In this document: positions 50,046-60,673 of the stretch, piece after piece
Layout: each line of letters begins with the position of its first letter
How positions within the stretch are numbered: the first letter of the stretch is position 1
Assembly: GCF_019649055.1 (NCBI RefSeq)
Contig: NW_026570477.1
Coordinates: forward strand, 1 to 64,000
Origin: Paramacrobiotus metropolitanus
Taxonomy: Eukaryota; Tardigrada; Eutardigrada; Parachela; Macrobiotidae
Length of the DNA: 64,000 nucleotides
Reading direction: 5' to 3'
Notes under the pieces: model-generated
What the model was told of the DNA's origin: nothing
The model's database searches: none
Seen by the model: the letters and a program-made list of their open reading frames with translations, nothing else
Made by a program: the position numbers and the translations under genes

Positions 50046-51566
50046 TTTCTGTTTTATTAATAATTGTTTCGATGCTGCAAACTCTCGTTATGCTGTCGGC
50101 CAGTGCCGCTGGTAAGCATCTTGCTGGGCATTATTTGATCGCGCAGTAGGGAAGAGGCCGAAGAGCGTATTAGTGCGATACGTGCGTGAGGGGCTAGGTT
50201 TATTTAATTAAAGCTAAACCATGGGCAGTAAGCTTTTACCAGTTGGGCAGAGCGACGTATGCACAACATGTCACAAAACACGGCAATCCGATCAGACGGG
50301 CCGAAAGGTCTTCTCCCAAGCCCCCCAAGCAAGTGCTGTTGCAGATGCCTAGTATCGCGGAGCATCTTTTTTTCCGCAGCATCAACGGGAACTTAACTTT
50401 CGAGCGGTTCTGCAACAAAAATGGCCGAGCAGGAAGCGAATTAATGTGGTAAAGCATGTTCCAGTGAAGCAAGCGAGGCTGAACAAGAGCCAAAACAAAG
50501 AACAATAATGTCATTAAATGTAGTGTGGTGGTTACGCGCCATATTAGCGCGTAGCAACCCACATGGGTGCGTTGACTCTAGAGGACGCATTTTAGGTATT
50601 TACATTTATGTGGTACTCTTTCATTATGATCGTTACTAGTATCTATCCGGCCAAAGTGGCACAATAAATACCTGTGCCAAGACGGGACAAAGGTCATCAC
50701 AATTTATATCGGTGGCATTCAAGTTCTTCTTGAAGCGCGCTCTACTTCAGGGGTTAATGAACTCGTGGCTGAATAGTTATAAGCTTCAAGGGTAATTCGA
50801 AAATGCCGCTTTGGCTTTCTCTAGATGACTCACCGCCGTCACTGTCCGCCTGGTGGTCTCAACGTCATTAACTGGAGTGGCTATCCGAGTTGCGGCTTCG
50901 GTGGCGCTGGCGCTGGTCGCGTAATGGCGGATTCGCCCTTTCATCTGGCTAGCGGGGCTGAATGGGCGGAGAAATTTCTCCAGTTTCTAAAAGTCAACTC
51001 GCGTTTGAAGCCAACAATATTGTCTGGGAAGCGGTCCGATTCGCCCATAATTTGACGTGGGCGACTATAGCAAAATCTTTATCCCTCAACGCTTTTACAC
51101 CGTTCTGTGACAGGGAAATGTGGATGGCAAGACCGTTGAGACATCCGTCATGACGGAGAGACCAGTACGATAGAATAAATACCGTAATATCAACCCTACC
51201 GACCTAACTCAATGACAGAGAATGAGCTGATATCTCAAGGTGGCATAACTACAGATAAATGATATGTGCAAGCTACGATCTACGCGAAGCGAGAATCAGC
51301 ACTGCATTCCGACGATATATTTTCAATAGTAAACTCCGACACTGCCAAAAGTCAGAAAGAGAACAGAACTGATGCCAAAATACTGTTATATACGCGCAAG
51401 GCGCATCCGGTTAGATAAGCCAAAAAGTAAATCCGAAGGGAAAAAGAAACTGCTAGCAAATGCAAATACTGCCGCAAAAGTACGAGTACTGATATAAAAG
51501 TATGTATTACGCTGCTACCATGTACTATATTCCGTCAGTCAAAGCAGGAGGCAGTCCGCTACTTAC
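50046..51566. other. Largely unassigned; two short unrecognised ORFs
   Basis: Plus-strand frames at 50243-50452 (RRAERSSPKPPKQVLLQMPS) and 50825-51055 (GYPSCGFGGAGAGRVMADSP) have a coding-like composition but no known domain and no obvious splice context. If the minus-strand gene starting at 51782 has further exons, they would lie here or to the left. I could not identify them. Confidence 0.35.
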
Positions 51567-51782
51567 TTTTAGCATATAATCGAAATAGCGCTGGCCAAGG
51601 TCTGCTTTTTCTGCACCGTAGGCGGGCAGCTTGGCCGCAATCAGCAGTTGTTCCAAGTCTGCGCGGGGCAGCTTCTTGAGGTTGTCCACGTGCGCCGAGA
51701 AAGCCATAATACTCGTACACGCAACAAGCGACACGAGCGAAAAATAGCAAGTAAGCGGAAGCGTTAGATTGTTTCGTTTCAT
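51567..51782 (-). CDS. First exon of an apparent secreted protein
   Basis: From ATG 51782 the frame begins MKRNNLTLPLTCYFSLVSLV and continues ACTSIMAFSAH. This is a basic start, a hydrophobic core of about 18 residues and small residues before a likely signal-peptidase site near residues 26-30. The mature part is charged and helical (LKKLPRADLEQLLIAAKLP, then AEKADLGQRYFDYMLK). Directly after the AAA codon the sequence is GTAAGT, a consensus 5' splice site, in phase 0, so the exon is 72 codons. The protein could be a peptide precursor or a small secreted protein. No family is recognised and later exons were not found. Confidence 0.55.
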
Positions 51783-52112
51783 TTTGCAAAATATGGGTTA
51801 TTGTTTTTGTTGCCTTTTTCTAATGTGGTACTGCAGTCCGCCGACCCTTCTAGTGATAAAGATTTCTCCAGAAACCCAATGACTAAGAAGTACTGGTACG
51901 TTTTGTACACGATAAAAGTGGAACTGGCCAGTGGGCTTGCAGGTAAAAAACTTTCATAAAATAAATTAAATACATTTACCAAAACTGTTATAGTAATATG
52001 TACATAAACGCGTACTTACGTATATTTAACTGCGTATCGGCTCATCACTGACTGTGATTTCTGATGCTGAAGCGCCTATGTGCGCAATACGCGTTAAACT
52101 GAAACATAAAAA
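51783..52112. other. Upstream of the secreted-protein exon
   Basis: About 330 bp, AT-rich. It probably contains the promoter of the minus-strand gene, but no clear TATA box is chosen. Nothing else is recognised. Confidence 0.3.
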
Positions 52113-52440
52113 GTACGAGACAAGCGGCAACTCTTTCCCATCGCTTTAGTAAATTACATCACTTTCCCTGCTGCATTTTACCCGTATGCAGGCGCTCACG
52201 TGATCCTCAATGCTATCGTGTTCGTTTTCATCAGAGCTTACCTGTGAGCCGCTGATAAAATCTCGGCTACCGTACTCTTCTCTGTAATCAGTCGCGTAAT
52301 CAGCTATAGCCGCAAAGCGGTCTATAAGTGAAACGGCTGAAATCAAGAATCACGTGTGCGCCCACACACGGTGAAGATGCAGCAGGGAAAGTGATGTAAT
52401 TTACTAAAGCGATGGGAAAGAGTTGCCGCTTGCCTCGTAC
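52113..52440. mobile_element. Inverted-repeat element, about 90-bp arms
   Basis: gtacgagacaagcggcaact and on to ctgctgcat at the left is complementary to 52360-52440 at the right, with short gaps near the inner ends (gcgctcacgtgat / atcacgtgtgcgc). The 145-bp centre holds part of a minus-strand frame with an acidic peptide (SQVSSDENEHDSIEDH) that may be a remnant of transposase coding. Confidence 0.8.
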
Positions 52441-52539
52441 ACCTCTTTTTATTCCATTATTTTGTACTTCAAAATCGACCATCAGCCCGACACGATAGTA
52501 TGTACATGCTGCACTGGAACGAGTACTTCATTTGAGTTG

Positions 52540-53514
52540 TCAACAATAGAAACCTCGGCAAACAAGGTCGGCAAAACATTTACGAAATGTCGGATAGAAT
52601 GCCAGATAGAAGAAAAACGGTAAGATATCTAGAATGAAATTGCAGAAAACGAACGGCACGATGTACTCGGAACCGCCTCCTCGGCGCATTCCAAAGTAAT
52701 ACAAGGCGCGCGCGGCCGCTTGGCAGAACACACTGACCACTACAATCGCGGCTCCCGCCAGCACGTTCTTGGCCATGTCGCGCAGGGTGTCTTTCTTCTC
52801 GTCAGTATCATTGCGCAAAAGGTCACCTGGGCGAATCTTTCGATGCCGATAAATCTGCCACCTCATCCGCAATGCCACATAGGTTAATCTCACTTGGGGC
52901 AGTCCCATCACCAACAGCGCCCCGAAATACTCAATGTTGTAGAACACGATCCAGTGCGGATCCATGAAGGCCATGTAGGCGCCGCGATTGCACGGCACAA
53001 TCAGAATTTCATGGCCCAACATAGTGAATAAGATGGTGTAGAAGATAAAAATGCTGCCGCACAGAATCACGTGACTGCTAATGATCACCGGTTTGGTGAT
53101 GCGGCGCCGATAAAACAGCGGGTACTCCACCGATAGCCACCGGTCAATACTGATGATCATCAGGGTGGCGTTGACCCACGGACGTAGCATGTTCCCGCCC
53201 GCGAGGGTCACTCGTCCCGGCCAGGCGTATGGCACGGTAGGATCAATCAGCCGATAAATGGGGCCAAATATCCCGAAGAATCCCCGCAGAAGTTCCCCAC
53301 CGGACAAGAAAATATGGTGGATGAGGAAGAGAGGTTTGTTGCGCCACATGGCAAAGACTAGCAGATTGATCACCGCGGCCAGGATGATGAGGATCATGGG
53401 GATCACCTGGGTGTAGAGTTGTACGCGAAATTCCCAGGATGAGTTCCAGGACCAACATTTTTCCCGGGTCAACAGGGAATTATTTCTTAAATTTGTCGAG
53501 TTGAAGGGATGCAT
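52540..53514 (-). CDS. GPCR-2A: orphan rhodopsin-like receptor, single exon
   Basis: 324 codons from ATG 53514 (MHPFNSTNLRNNS, two N-glycosylation sites). TM1 is about residues 32-55, TM2 63-88, TM3 105-122 followed by SIDRWLSVEYPLFY (DRY position), TM4 143-165, TM5 190-215, TM6 255-278 and TM7 290-312 with FYLAFYPTFRKCF. The usual Cys at the start of TM3 is absent. A Cys in loop 2 (IVPCNRG) could instead pair with the N-terminal Cys (REKCWSW), an inference. NPxxY is not recognisable. The frame is intact without introns. Its closest relative is GPCR-2B, also 324 codons. Plasma-membrane receptor with unknown ligand. Confidence 0.85.
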   Translation of the reverse strand: MHPFNSTNLRNNSLLTREKCWSWNSSWEFRVQLYTQVIPMILIILAAVINLLVFAMWRNKPLFLIHHIFLSGGELLRGFFGIFGPIYRLIDPTVPYAWPGRVTLAGGNMLRPWVNATLMIISIDRWLSVEYPLFYRRRITKPVIISSHVILCGSIFIFYTILFTMLGHEILIVPCNRGAYMAFMDPHWIVFYNIEYFGALLVMGLPQVRLTYVALRMRWQIYRHRKIRPGDLLRNDTDEKKDTLRDMAKNVLAGAAIVVVSVFCQAAARALYYFGMRRGGGSEYIVPFVFCNFILDILPFFFYLAFYPTFRKCFADLVCRGFYC

Positions 53515-54638
53515 GGTTATGGTAGTAGCCAGATACTGTAATAGCAAAAAATGTAAAAGCCAACGCCGGTAGCGGGTACAGTTTTCCTTCTCTGAGTGTC
53601 GCTGGGCGAGAGAAAGTAAGACACATTTCTGGAGCTTCCTTCTGCATGCGCATTACCGTGGAGTAAATTGGCTACTTGCGATCTCGAAAATACCTAAAAA
53701 TTAAAGAGCGGCGAGACTAATTTCCGGGGGAACGCTAATGTAATTACTGGATCGAGGAAGCCCGGTAGTGGACCATCAACAGTGTCACGCAGCCAGCGCC
53801 AATCTAGACTGCCTACCAGGTGCTAGCCGCCATCTGTCTTCTCTGTATGCACCAATGGATTAGCAACCATGTCTGACGCGTCGATACCGTACGAGTGAAA
53901 GCGGCACCGCTGGACGACGATAGTGCATAATAATTAAGATTGTGCCCGTGTTGTGTGCAGCTAAAGCGGCATCATCCATGGCAAAGGGGTGCATTACAGT
54001 TTTTCATCGCCAGAACACCGCAGATCTTTCCTGAATTTTCTGCGCTGACTGCCAGCAGACGTTGGCGGATGATCCATCAGGAGCGGCTGAACTATTCTTC
54101 GCGCAGAGCGTGACTGCAGCGGCACGACCGGTTCGCAGCAGGTAACCCTTTGTGCCAGCACAAAACCCTATTGCATTCAAGTGAAATGCACAAAAATGCG
54201 CCATCCAGACTTTATTGCCAAAATAGCATAGGGGAATTCCTTATTACGATAGGGGAATTAAGGTTTTCTGACGAGGAACTGCGCGAAATCGTTCAGTTTC
54301 ATGCCAGCGTTTAATGCCCTGGTATGTTTTTGTTGGTGCTGCGAGATCTTTCTACTGTATCTTTTTCTGGACGGCTTCTGCCTTCACTTAAGCGAATCAA
54401 TTGCTGAGTTTTTATGTGGAAAGTGTTGCGTTTTTTTATACGTATTTATTTAAGCGGGGTTCCTTAACATCACTATTTGGGTAACTGTTTATGAGGTTAA
54501 CTCGTAGGTGTTAAAAAGACAATAATACACAACCACTCAACATGTTTCACTGACATCTTAATATGTTCGACCAACCACGCTCGCTCGCTGTTTTTTCTTT
54601 ATAGAAGCACTAGTTGGAGATTTGGTTGATACTTAAAG
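53515..54638. other. Upstream flank of GPCR-2A and unassigned sequence
   Basis: 53590-53960 resembles 24760-25230 in reverse, upstream of the decayed family 2 copy, and in part 61860-62060 upstream of GPCR-2B (cacgcagccagcgccaatct / cacgcaaccggcacagattt). It is therefore conserved promoter-side DNA. 53961-54638 shows no gene. Confidence 0.5.
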
Positions 54639-54865
54639 GATTCTCTTTTATGAGCTGAAATTTGTATGTAGTGTACCTACTGTAAAGTTACGATCCACAC
54701 TCACAGTACATGCACTACAGTAGTGTATGTAACTGAATGAATAGGAAAGTCGAGAACCGTAGCTAGTAGAGAAGAGAAGATAGTTGCTTAAAGAAGGTAG
54801 AAAGTATGTAAAGAAAGGAAATCACGAGAACCAGAAGAACAGATTCTCTTTTATGAGCTGAAATT
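54639..54865. repeat. 25-bp direct repeats flanking 177 bp
   Basis: gattctcttttatgagctga and aatt occur at 54639-54663 and 54841-54865. The material between is purine-rich with a small inverted repeat (tgtagtgtac / gtacatgcactacag). A tandem duplication or an insertion with a long target duplication is possible. Confidence 0.7.
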
Positions 54866-55829
54866 CTGACTGTTTCGATGTCGATATTCGTGTTTCTTGC
54901 GAAAGACTCTCAAAGGGTACAAATTTGAGGCACAGCATTCCTTATAAAAAACAGTATTTTTCTCTCGCTTTGAAGATAACATGTACGCAGTACCAGACGT
55001 ACCACCTAGGCTTCCTACCAAGTCTGCCATTTGGTAAGCAGTACAAAAAGTTCTGTAATGCACACTGTTGACGGTAATACTCAGTGTTGACGGCGTCGGC
55101 TTTTTTAAATTTGTTTTCCGAATGGTCGATCTGTCAAAATGTTAAAAGTGTTTTGTCGCTTTCGTACCGACCAGACGTCTATCTCAAGTCTCGTTATGCG
55201 GGTTGTCTGCTCTTGACGTAATAATAATACTAATAACAAATTAATTAGAGCTGTGAATCGTATTATCTCGTCGACGAACGCCATCCCTCCGGATCACACC
55301 TTCCGATCATCCGGCGTCTAACTATGGCAATTAGCGCGGTATCACGGACCATCTAAATTACTATGTAGTTTCCGCGTAACCGTAACGTCAACATTCGATA
55401 CAGTGCTGGTGTTATTTGCAGCAACTCCAGTGCGCGGTCGGCACTCTACATGCATGTAGAACAAAAACAACTATAAGTAGAACCCGATGTAGAGTCTAAA
55501 TTTGCGCCGGTTGCGTGACCCTGTTTACTAGTCCTTCTCCATAAAATAATTACACTACCGTTCCCTGGTACTTGTTGCGCCGCTTCAAAATGTTCCATTA
55601 TTACCGAGATTGTCCGCGAGGCGAAGCACCCGATTTAGAGTGCGTTATTAGAGGTTACGTGTTTGATGTCTGTCTGTTGGGGATGCAAATACGCAGCACC
55701 AGGGGATGCAAATAAAATCACCGCTATGACGATACTTCGTTTCATTTTGTTATTTAGTTACCTCTGTCAAGGTTCCCAGTTATACCTAAACCCTTAGGCG
55801 AGATACTACAGGTAAACTGTCATCATAAT
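54866..55829. other. Intergenic, no gene seen
   Basis: Mixed-composition sequence. One minus-strand frame at 55063-54851 is open for 70 codons but lacks any domain. Nothing else is recognised. 55770-55829 begins the duplicated family 1 flank. Confidence 0.35.
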
Positions 55830-55970
55830 TATTGTAGCCGCGCGAAGACTGCACCTGCACCACTTTTCGATCCGGGCGCTGCCTGCCTCTAGAACGTGCT
55901 GCAGCGTGTGCGATGATTTCCGTATACTGTACGAGACTCTGTGGTGCAAACTTATCGCGCGGCTACAGTA
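55830..55970. mobile_element. MITE, TACTGTAGCCGC family, copy 3
   Basis: Ends TATTGTAGCCGCGCGA and TCGCGCGGCTACAGTA. The interior on the reverse strand matches copy 1 (ttgcaccacagagtct, gcccggatcgaaaagtggtg). Comparison with the A and C flanks shows it sits between sequences that are contiguous there (tatttaaa and ttatgatgacag). Confidence 0.8.
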
Positions 55971-55989
55971 TACTAAGGTCTAATACCCA

Positions 55990-56330
55990 AGTTCTTAGTG
56001 TCGAGAATTTTCCGTTTATTCCAATCTGCAGCATAACACCTGCTTCTATAATCTCTTCGTGCCTCCGCATGACCAGACGCAGATGACCTTTAACTGGGAT
56101 TGAATATCAATTTACCGGCATTATTCAGATGTATCCACCCGCCTCGGTGTCAGTGTAGATTGCTCCGCCACCGGACATCTTTCTTAATTGACATGCGGAA
56201 GCTGTAATTTTATCGGGCTAATGCTGTCTCGGTTAAACGATATCGCCGAACTTTCTTGAATTCCTGTGCGTCCGCGGGGGTCGTCAACTTGTGACAGCAC
56301 AGGATCAATAGCTTCAGTCTCCCATATTAT
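55990..56330. repeat. Duplicated upstream flank of family 1 receptors (D copy, reversed)
   Basis: The reverse strand contains gaagcaggtgttatgctgcag, ggcggatggatac-like, catcttt...agctgtaatt and cctgtgctgtcacaagttgac-like words also found upstream of 1A, 1B and 1C. Confidence 0.65.
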
Positions 56331-56446
56331 ATTTACGGTCAACTTCTCAGAGACGCCATAAACGTGAGTCAAGCTGCAGCAGCCAACGTCTGCCGCTACA
56401 TTGTACCGCACTTTCGAAGCCAAGTGCACTCGTCGTGGGTATCACG
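56322..56446 (+). promoter_or_regulatory. GPCR-1D leader and TATA-like box
   Basis: CATATTATATTTACGGTCAA at 56322-56341, then AAGCTGCAGCAGCCAACG about 50 bp downstream, then ATG at 56447. The same order is seen before 1A and 1C. Confidence 0.55.
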
Positions 56447-57941
56447 ATGAACGCTACTTGTTATAATATCACGGCGAACGCTTCCGTGGCCGCTGTCCCG
56501 TCGAGTGCCGACTGGAATTTCTCGGCGATCTCCCGCTTGGTCTGGTTCATTCTGCTACTGGTTCTCAATGATTCCATGCTACTATTTCTTGTCCTCCACA
56601 AAACACTGCGCACCGGATTCAACGTGTATCTCATTGGGCTTTTGTCTACGAATGTGTTCTACGGTGTTTTGCAATATCCATCAGAAATTCTGGAGGCGCT
56701 GTACATGCACTGGTGGATGTCCAGAGGCGCCTGTAGCTTGTCCCTGTACAATCTCTGGGTGTTGGATAGTGTGACCAAGCACATGCACGTTCTCATCACC
56801 GTCAATCGCCTGTGGGCGTTGACCTTTCCCTTGTCATACCGCAATCAGCACAACACTAAAGTGGCGTGTCTGCTGACCGTCGGCATGGTAGCGTATGTGC
56901 ATATCATATGCTTTCCCATTTTTCTTATCGACGAACTGTACTATCGACAGGCACCGGAACAGTTTGGCTGCTATTTAAAGCAGCCGGTGTATGCAGTTAC
57001 ATCTAACATGGTAGCGTATAATTTGCCTGTGATAATAGTGCTATTTTCTTATCCCTACATTCTGTACAAATTTCTTCGCCGGCGGCGGACGAGGACTGCA
57101 GCTAGAGTGCCTATAGCGCCGATGCCCGTTGACGGAGCCAGTGACCAAGCTAACTTGAACCAGGCACTTACTGTACAAGCCTGCCCGGAAATATAGCAAG
57201 TACAGCTATAGCTGGTGCATACTGTGCTATGACGTGTGTAGTTAAATGATGGTCACTATGTACGTTACAACAATGAAGAATTTAATATTTGATACCTCCA
57301 ATATACTTTACAGTTTTTTATTGTTTTTATAATTAATATATTGTAATTTATTTAGTTCTCCTAATATTCATTTTTAAACCCATATTTGGCATGTACTAGC
57401 CATGCCTAATTCAAATAACGAGTACGCAGTGAAGCGTGGCGCGCCGCAGTATGGAGTCTGGCGTAAGTGGTTTTGATGCGCGCTAAACATCCGGACATCC
57501 GGCTTGTACGTTGACTGTCAGCCTGAACGCAGCTTTGCCATTGTAGACTTCGCATATTATGCGAACGCAGCGTAGTTACAAAGGTGATGTACGATAGCTG
57601 TTATTATACAGATAGCAAGAGCAACAAGCGCTACCAGCCAAAAAAACGACGGCACCGTTCGCCCGTTCCTGATCCTATCACTGCTGACGTGCAGTATAGC
57701 GATATGCTGGGCGCCTGCTCAACTATACTGGACACTGGACGGTTTTATGGATGCCAGTTTCATGGATCAATTTTATGGTTTAATCCAGCTGAAGAGATTT
57801 ACCATGGTTGTGTATCCGCTGCAGGCTATTCTGGATCCCATTGTGTTTGCGCTGTCATTAAGCAATCTTCGCTCTGCCATTCGAAAGTTGTGGAATACAA
57901 GTGCCGCTTTAAGGGGACGTGCTCGTGTGATTCCTTTATGA
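56447..57941 (+). CDS. GPCR-1D: orphan rhodopsin-like receptor, two exons
   Basis: Plus-strand copy inverted relative to A-C. Exon 1 starts MNATCYNITANAS and holds TM1-TM5 with NRLWALTFP and FLRRRRTRTAAR. The donor used by B and C (AAT|GTAACA) reads AAT|ATAGCA here, so it is lost. An in-phase donor ACT|GTACAA at 57173 would end exon 1 at 57172 (242 codons). Otherwise the frame stops at 57194-57196. Exon 2 is 57612-57941 after ATTATACAG and holds TM6 and TM7 (ILDPIVFALSLSNLR), 109 residues. Predicted total about 351 residues. Loop 2 is shorter than in the paralogues (three residues missing before QPVYAV). Function likely kept if the alternative donor is used. Confidence 0.75.
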
Positions 57942-59985
57942 TGCTCAAATATTGCTGCAAAGCATTTGCGCAGACGGGTTTTTCTTGGCCTGCTGGTTTC
58001 TTGAGGATGCTGTACGATGACGGTTTCACAAGAAGCATATGGAGCGTTTCTCTATACTTGTTCGATCTTTAATTTATCAAAAACTGGTAATGAACCACCG
58101 GAAAATTAAAAACTGATATAAAAAGTACATAATATATCTCCTTCGCATTGGTACAAGCTTCATTGACAGCTGCTGTGTCGAGAAAACTTTAAGAAATTTA
58201 CTAAAAAAACTCAGGAATACTAAGAAGCTAAAAAAAGAGACCTTGTTCAACTAACGTAAGTAAAAAATAAAAACCACAAGGAACGCCATGATACAAAGAA
58301 AACTCGAAAAACTAAGAGTAATAAGTAAACCAGCAAATTGAAATTCAGTAAGGTTGCCAGGTTTGAAGATTTTTTTTACTGACGCAAAATTTTCCATGCA
58401 CAACTGTATTGTTTAAGCGTGGGAGTGCAGAAAATGTTTCTGCCGAAAAGGGTCAACTATTCGCTTTTGGCGAATCATACTAACTTAATACGGGAAAGCG
58501 CGGCGAAATCGTTCGCGGTAAATTATCGCACGACCCGAACAGTCCCATGGGTCAAGACCGATCGTCCGGGACCCGCGACCCGTCTTGCGGCACTGTGACT
58601 GAATTGTCGCGGGTACGCCTGGTTGAAGTACAGTTTGTGTGGATAGTCATACTGTGATGTGGTCTGCAACGGAAGGAAGTGGCCAAAAAGTATTAGCCAG
58701 ATAAGTGTATTTTGATCTATCATACAACAGTCAATAAATGTAATCTCATGGTGTGTCTGTGAGTGCTTCTGAGTTGAAGGCGTGTTTTCTCATCCTTCAT
58801 ATATGTGGTTTGGAAATCACTGGTGAGTGCTTAAGGGAGAAGAACTCTTGTGAATGAATTAACGCAATCTTGCTTGGCCAGCTAGTGCTCTGAGATGTCT
58901 GGGTTTGGGACAGTGTTTTTTGGAATATCTTCCCAGCTCTGAAGTTGTTACAGTAATAACTCCTTTGAGCTTTACATAAAGGTCATCCATCGTCAGCAGA
59001 ACAATTGGGTTAGCGTCATATCTGAGTTAGCTATTTAGCAAAGGTCATTCATGACCTTAAACCATCAGTAGCTTAACGCTATCTGGCAGAATCAAAAAAT
59101 GCCTCAAAATAGCATGTCTTAAATCGAAATGACATAGCGTCCGTATGCGGTTATGCCCCGAGGCGTAAGGTCGTAACTGGAAATAAAGCTGGATAAGACA
59201 ATAATGCCACGAGAGGAAGGTCTTTCACCCCTTCGAAATAACAGACAAATAGGGAGGTGGGCGAACGCTCCCACCTCCAGGGTCTCCCATATAAAACGAA
59301 GAGTTTATTACCTGAAAGAGAAAAACAGAAATACCAGAAAAAGAAATAAACTGAGCATTTCCATAGAATGCAGGAAATCCACACCTGCAGCCATATACGT
59401 ATTAAGCAGACGGCGTGACACACTGACGGTAACAACAAAATCGAATTGCATGATGCGTTTGCAACACTGATAGCATCGGACTACCGGGATGGACGCAAGC
59501 CAAGAAGCGCGTCTGTTACTAAGATTTTCCCGGAACGTCAGCCGGCTGACGTTAAACAGGATGAATAACAAGAAAGCTGTGCCGGAATTAAGCGGTGATC
59601 TGGGATCGCCGAATCCTGCCACGATAATTCAGTGATGTTCCGCCTAACGCACCTTTACACTGTCAAGAAACCACAGAATTGTCTGAATTTCATTCCAGCA
59701 AATATGTACTACCTTTATAAAAAGAGAAGGGTGTGAGCACTTTATATTCTCTGGAACGAAATTATTTTATTCCCCGCTACTTGCAGGAAACGGTAAGTGC
59801 TTGCTAACATTCAACGGCAATGCGAAAAACGCACGGGGACCATGAAAAAACCGTTATCTAGCGCTTAAAATGCGAAAGTTAGCAGTATAGTACCAAACGT
59901 GTGCCACTGTACATCCGAATCGGCCGTTTTGAACTGGAAGCCAAATTAAAGGCTCCATGCAGGTTCAACTTCGAAACTGGCAAAG
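57942..59985. repeat. Downstream flank of GPCR-1D with dispersed blocks, no gene
   Basis: 57990-58260 is the inverted downstream flank shared with 1A-1C. 58380-58600 and 59460-59560, read in reverse, match the block at 28500-28800 and 44150-44465 (tcgcgggtcccggacgatcg, ccatcccggtagtccgatgc). Minus frames at 59151-59622 are open but not conserved. Nothing else is recognised. Confidence 0.5.
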
Positions 59986-60370
59986 TGGACTCGTACGGTG
60001 GTTGTACGGTTCAAAACAGGTGTTTTCCAAGGCGATACAATGAGTTGCGCTTTGTTGTTGGTTGTTTTTAACGCAGTTTTGGAAGTACTGAATGAAAATA
60101 AAAAAATTATAATATTGCTTTTGCTTCGCAGACGAATGAGAAAATCCCGGATTTAGCTTTTCCAGACGACCTTTCGTTAATTACTAATAATACAACTGAT
60201 ATGAGCCGACTGCTGCGTGAAATGAAGAGCCGTATGACTTCGATGAGTTTAAGCTGCAGCCTGCTAAATGTCGGTGTTTTTTGCTTTCCAAAAGCGTTTT
60301 CGCAGCAACTGACTTTTCAAAATTCCTTGGGTCGCCGACGCCGACAGGATTTCTTTCAGTTCCTGACGTG
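59986..60370 (+). pseudogene. Non-LTR reverse transcriptase fragment
   Basis: Plus-strand reading gives RFKTGVFQGDTMSCALLLVV at about 60017-60076, the GxxQGDxxSPxLFN box of non-LTR RTs. After a frame change, AFPDDLSLITNN at about 60157-60192 takes the position of the (F/Y)xDD catalytic box, then FLGSPTPTGF. Other RT domains are absent and the frame is broken, so this is a dead LINE piece about 385 bp long. Confidence 0.65.
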
Positions 60371-60673
60371 ATGCCGTGGCATCTAGCCGTATAACTATGC
60401 GGCTTATCCTGACTGTGAATGGTTGCAAACTGCTTCCATCCAGTATCCAGTTGCGGTTACGATGGATTCAAGACGGGTAAAACTACAGCCACTGTCAGGT
60501 TGGTTGTATGCTCTGACCAGGAGCGCCGTTTGTTATTGGTAGTGCTACATGTATTCCATAAATCCCTAATATATATGAGAAAACCTGGGGTGTCCTTAAT
60601 TAATAGCTTTTATTCATAAAAAGGGATAAAGGGGAGAAAATAGATAAAATTGTTAAAAATGGACAAATCAAGA
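60371..60673. other. Short intergenic downstream of GPCR-2B
   Basis: About 300 bp with no recognisable feature. It separates the LINE fragment from the receptor stop codon. Confidence 0.35.
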
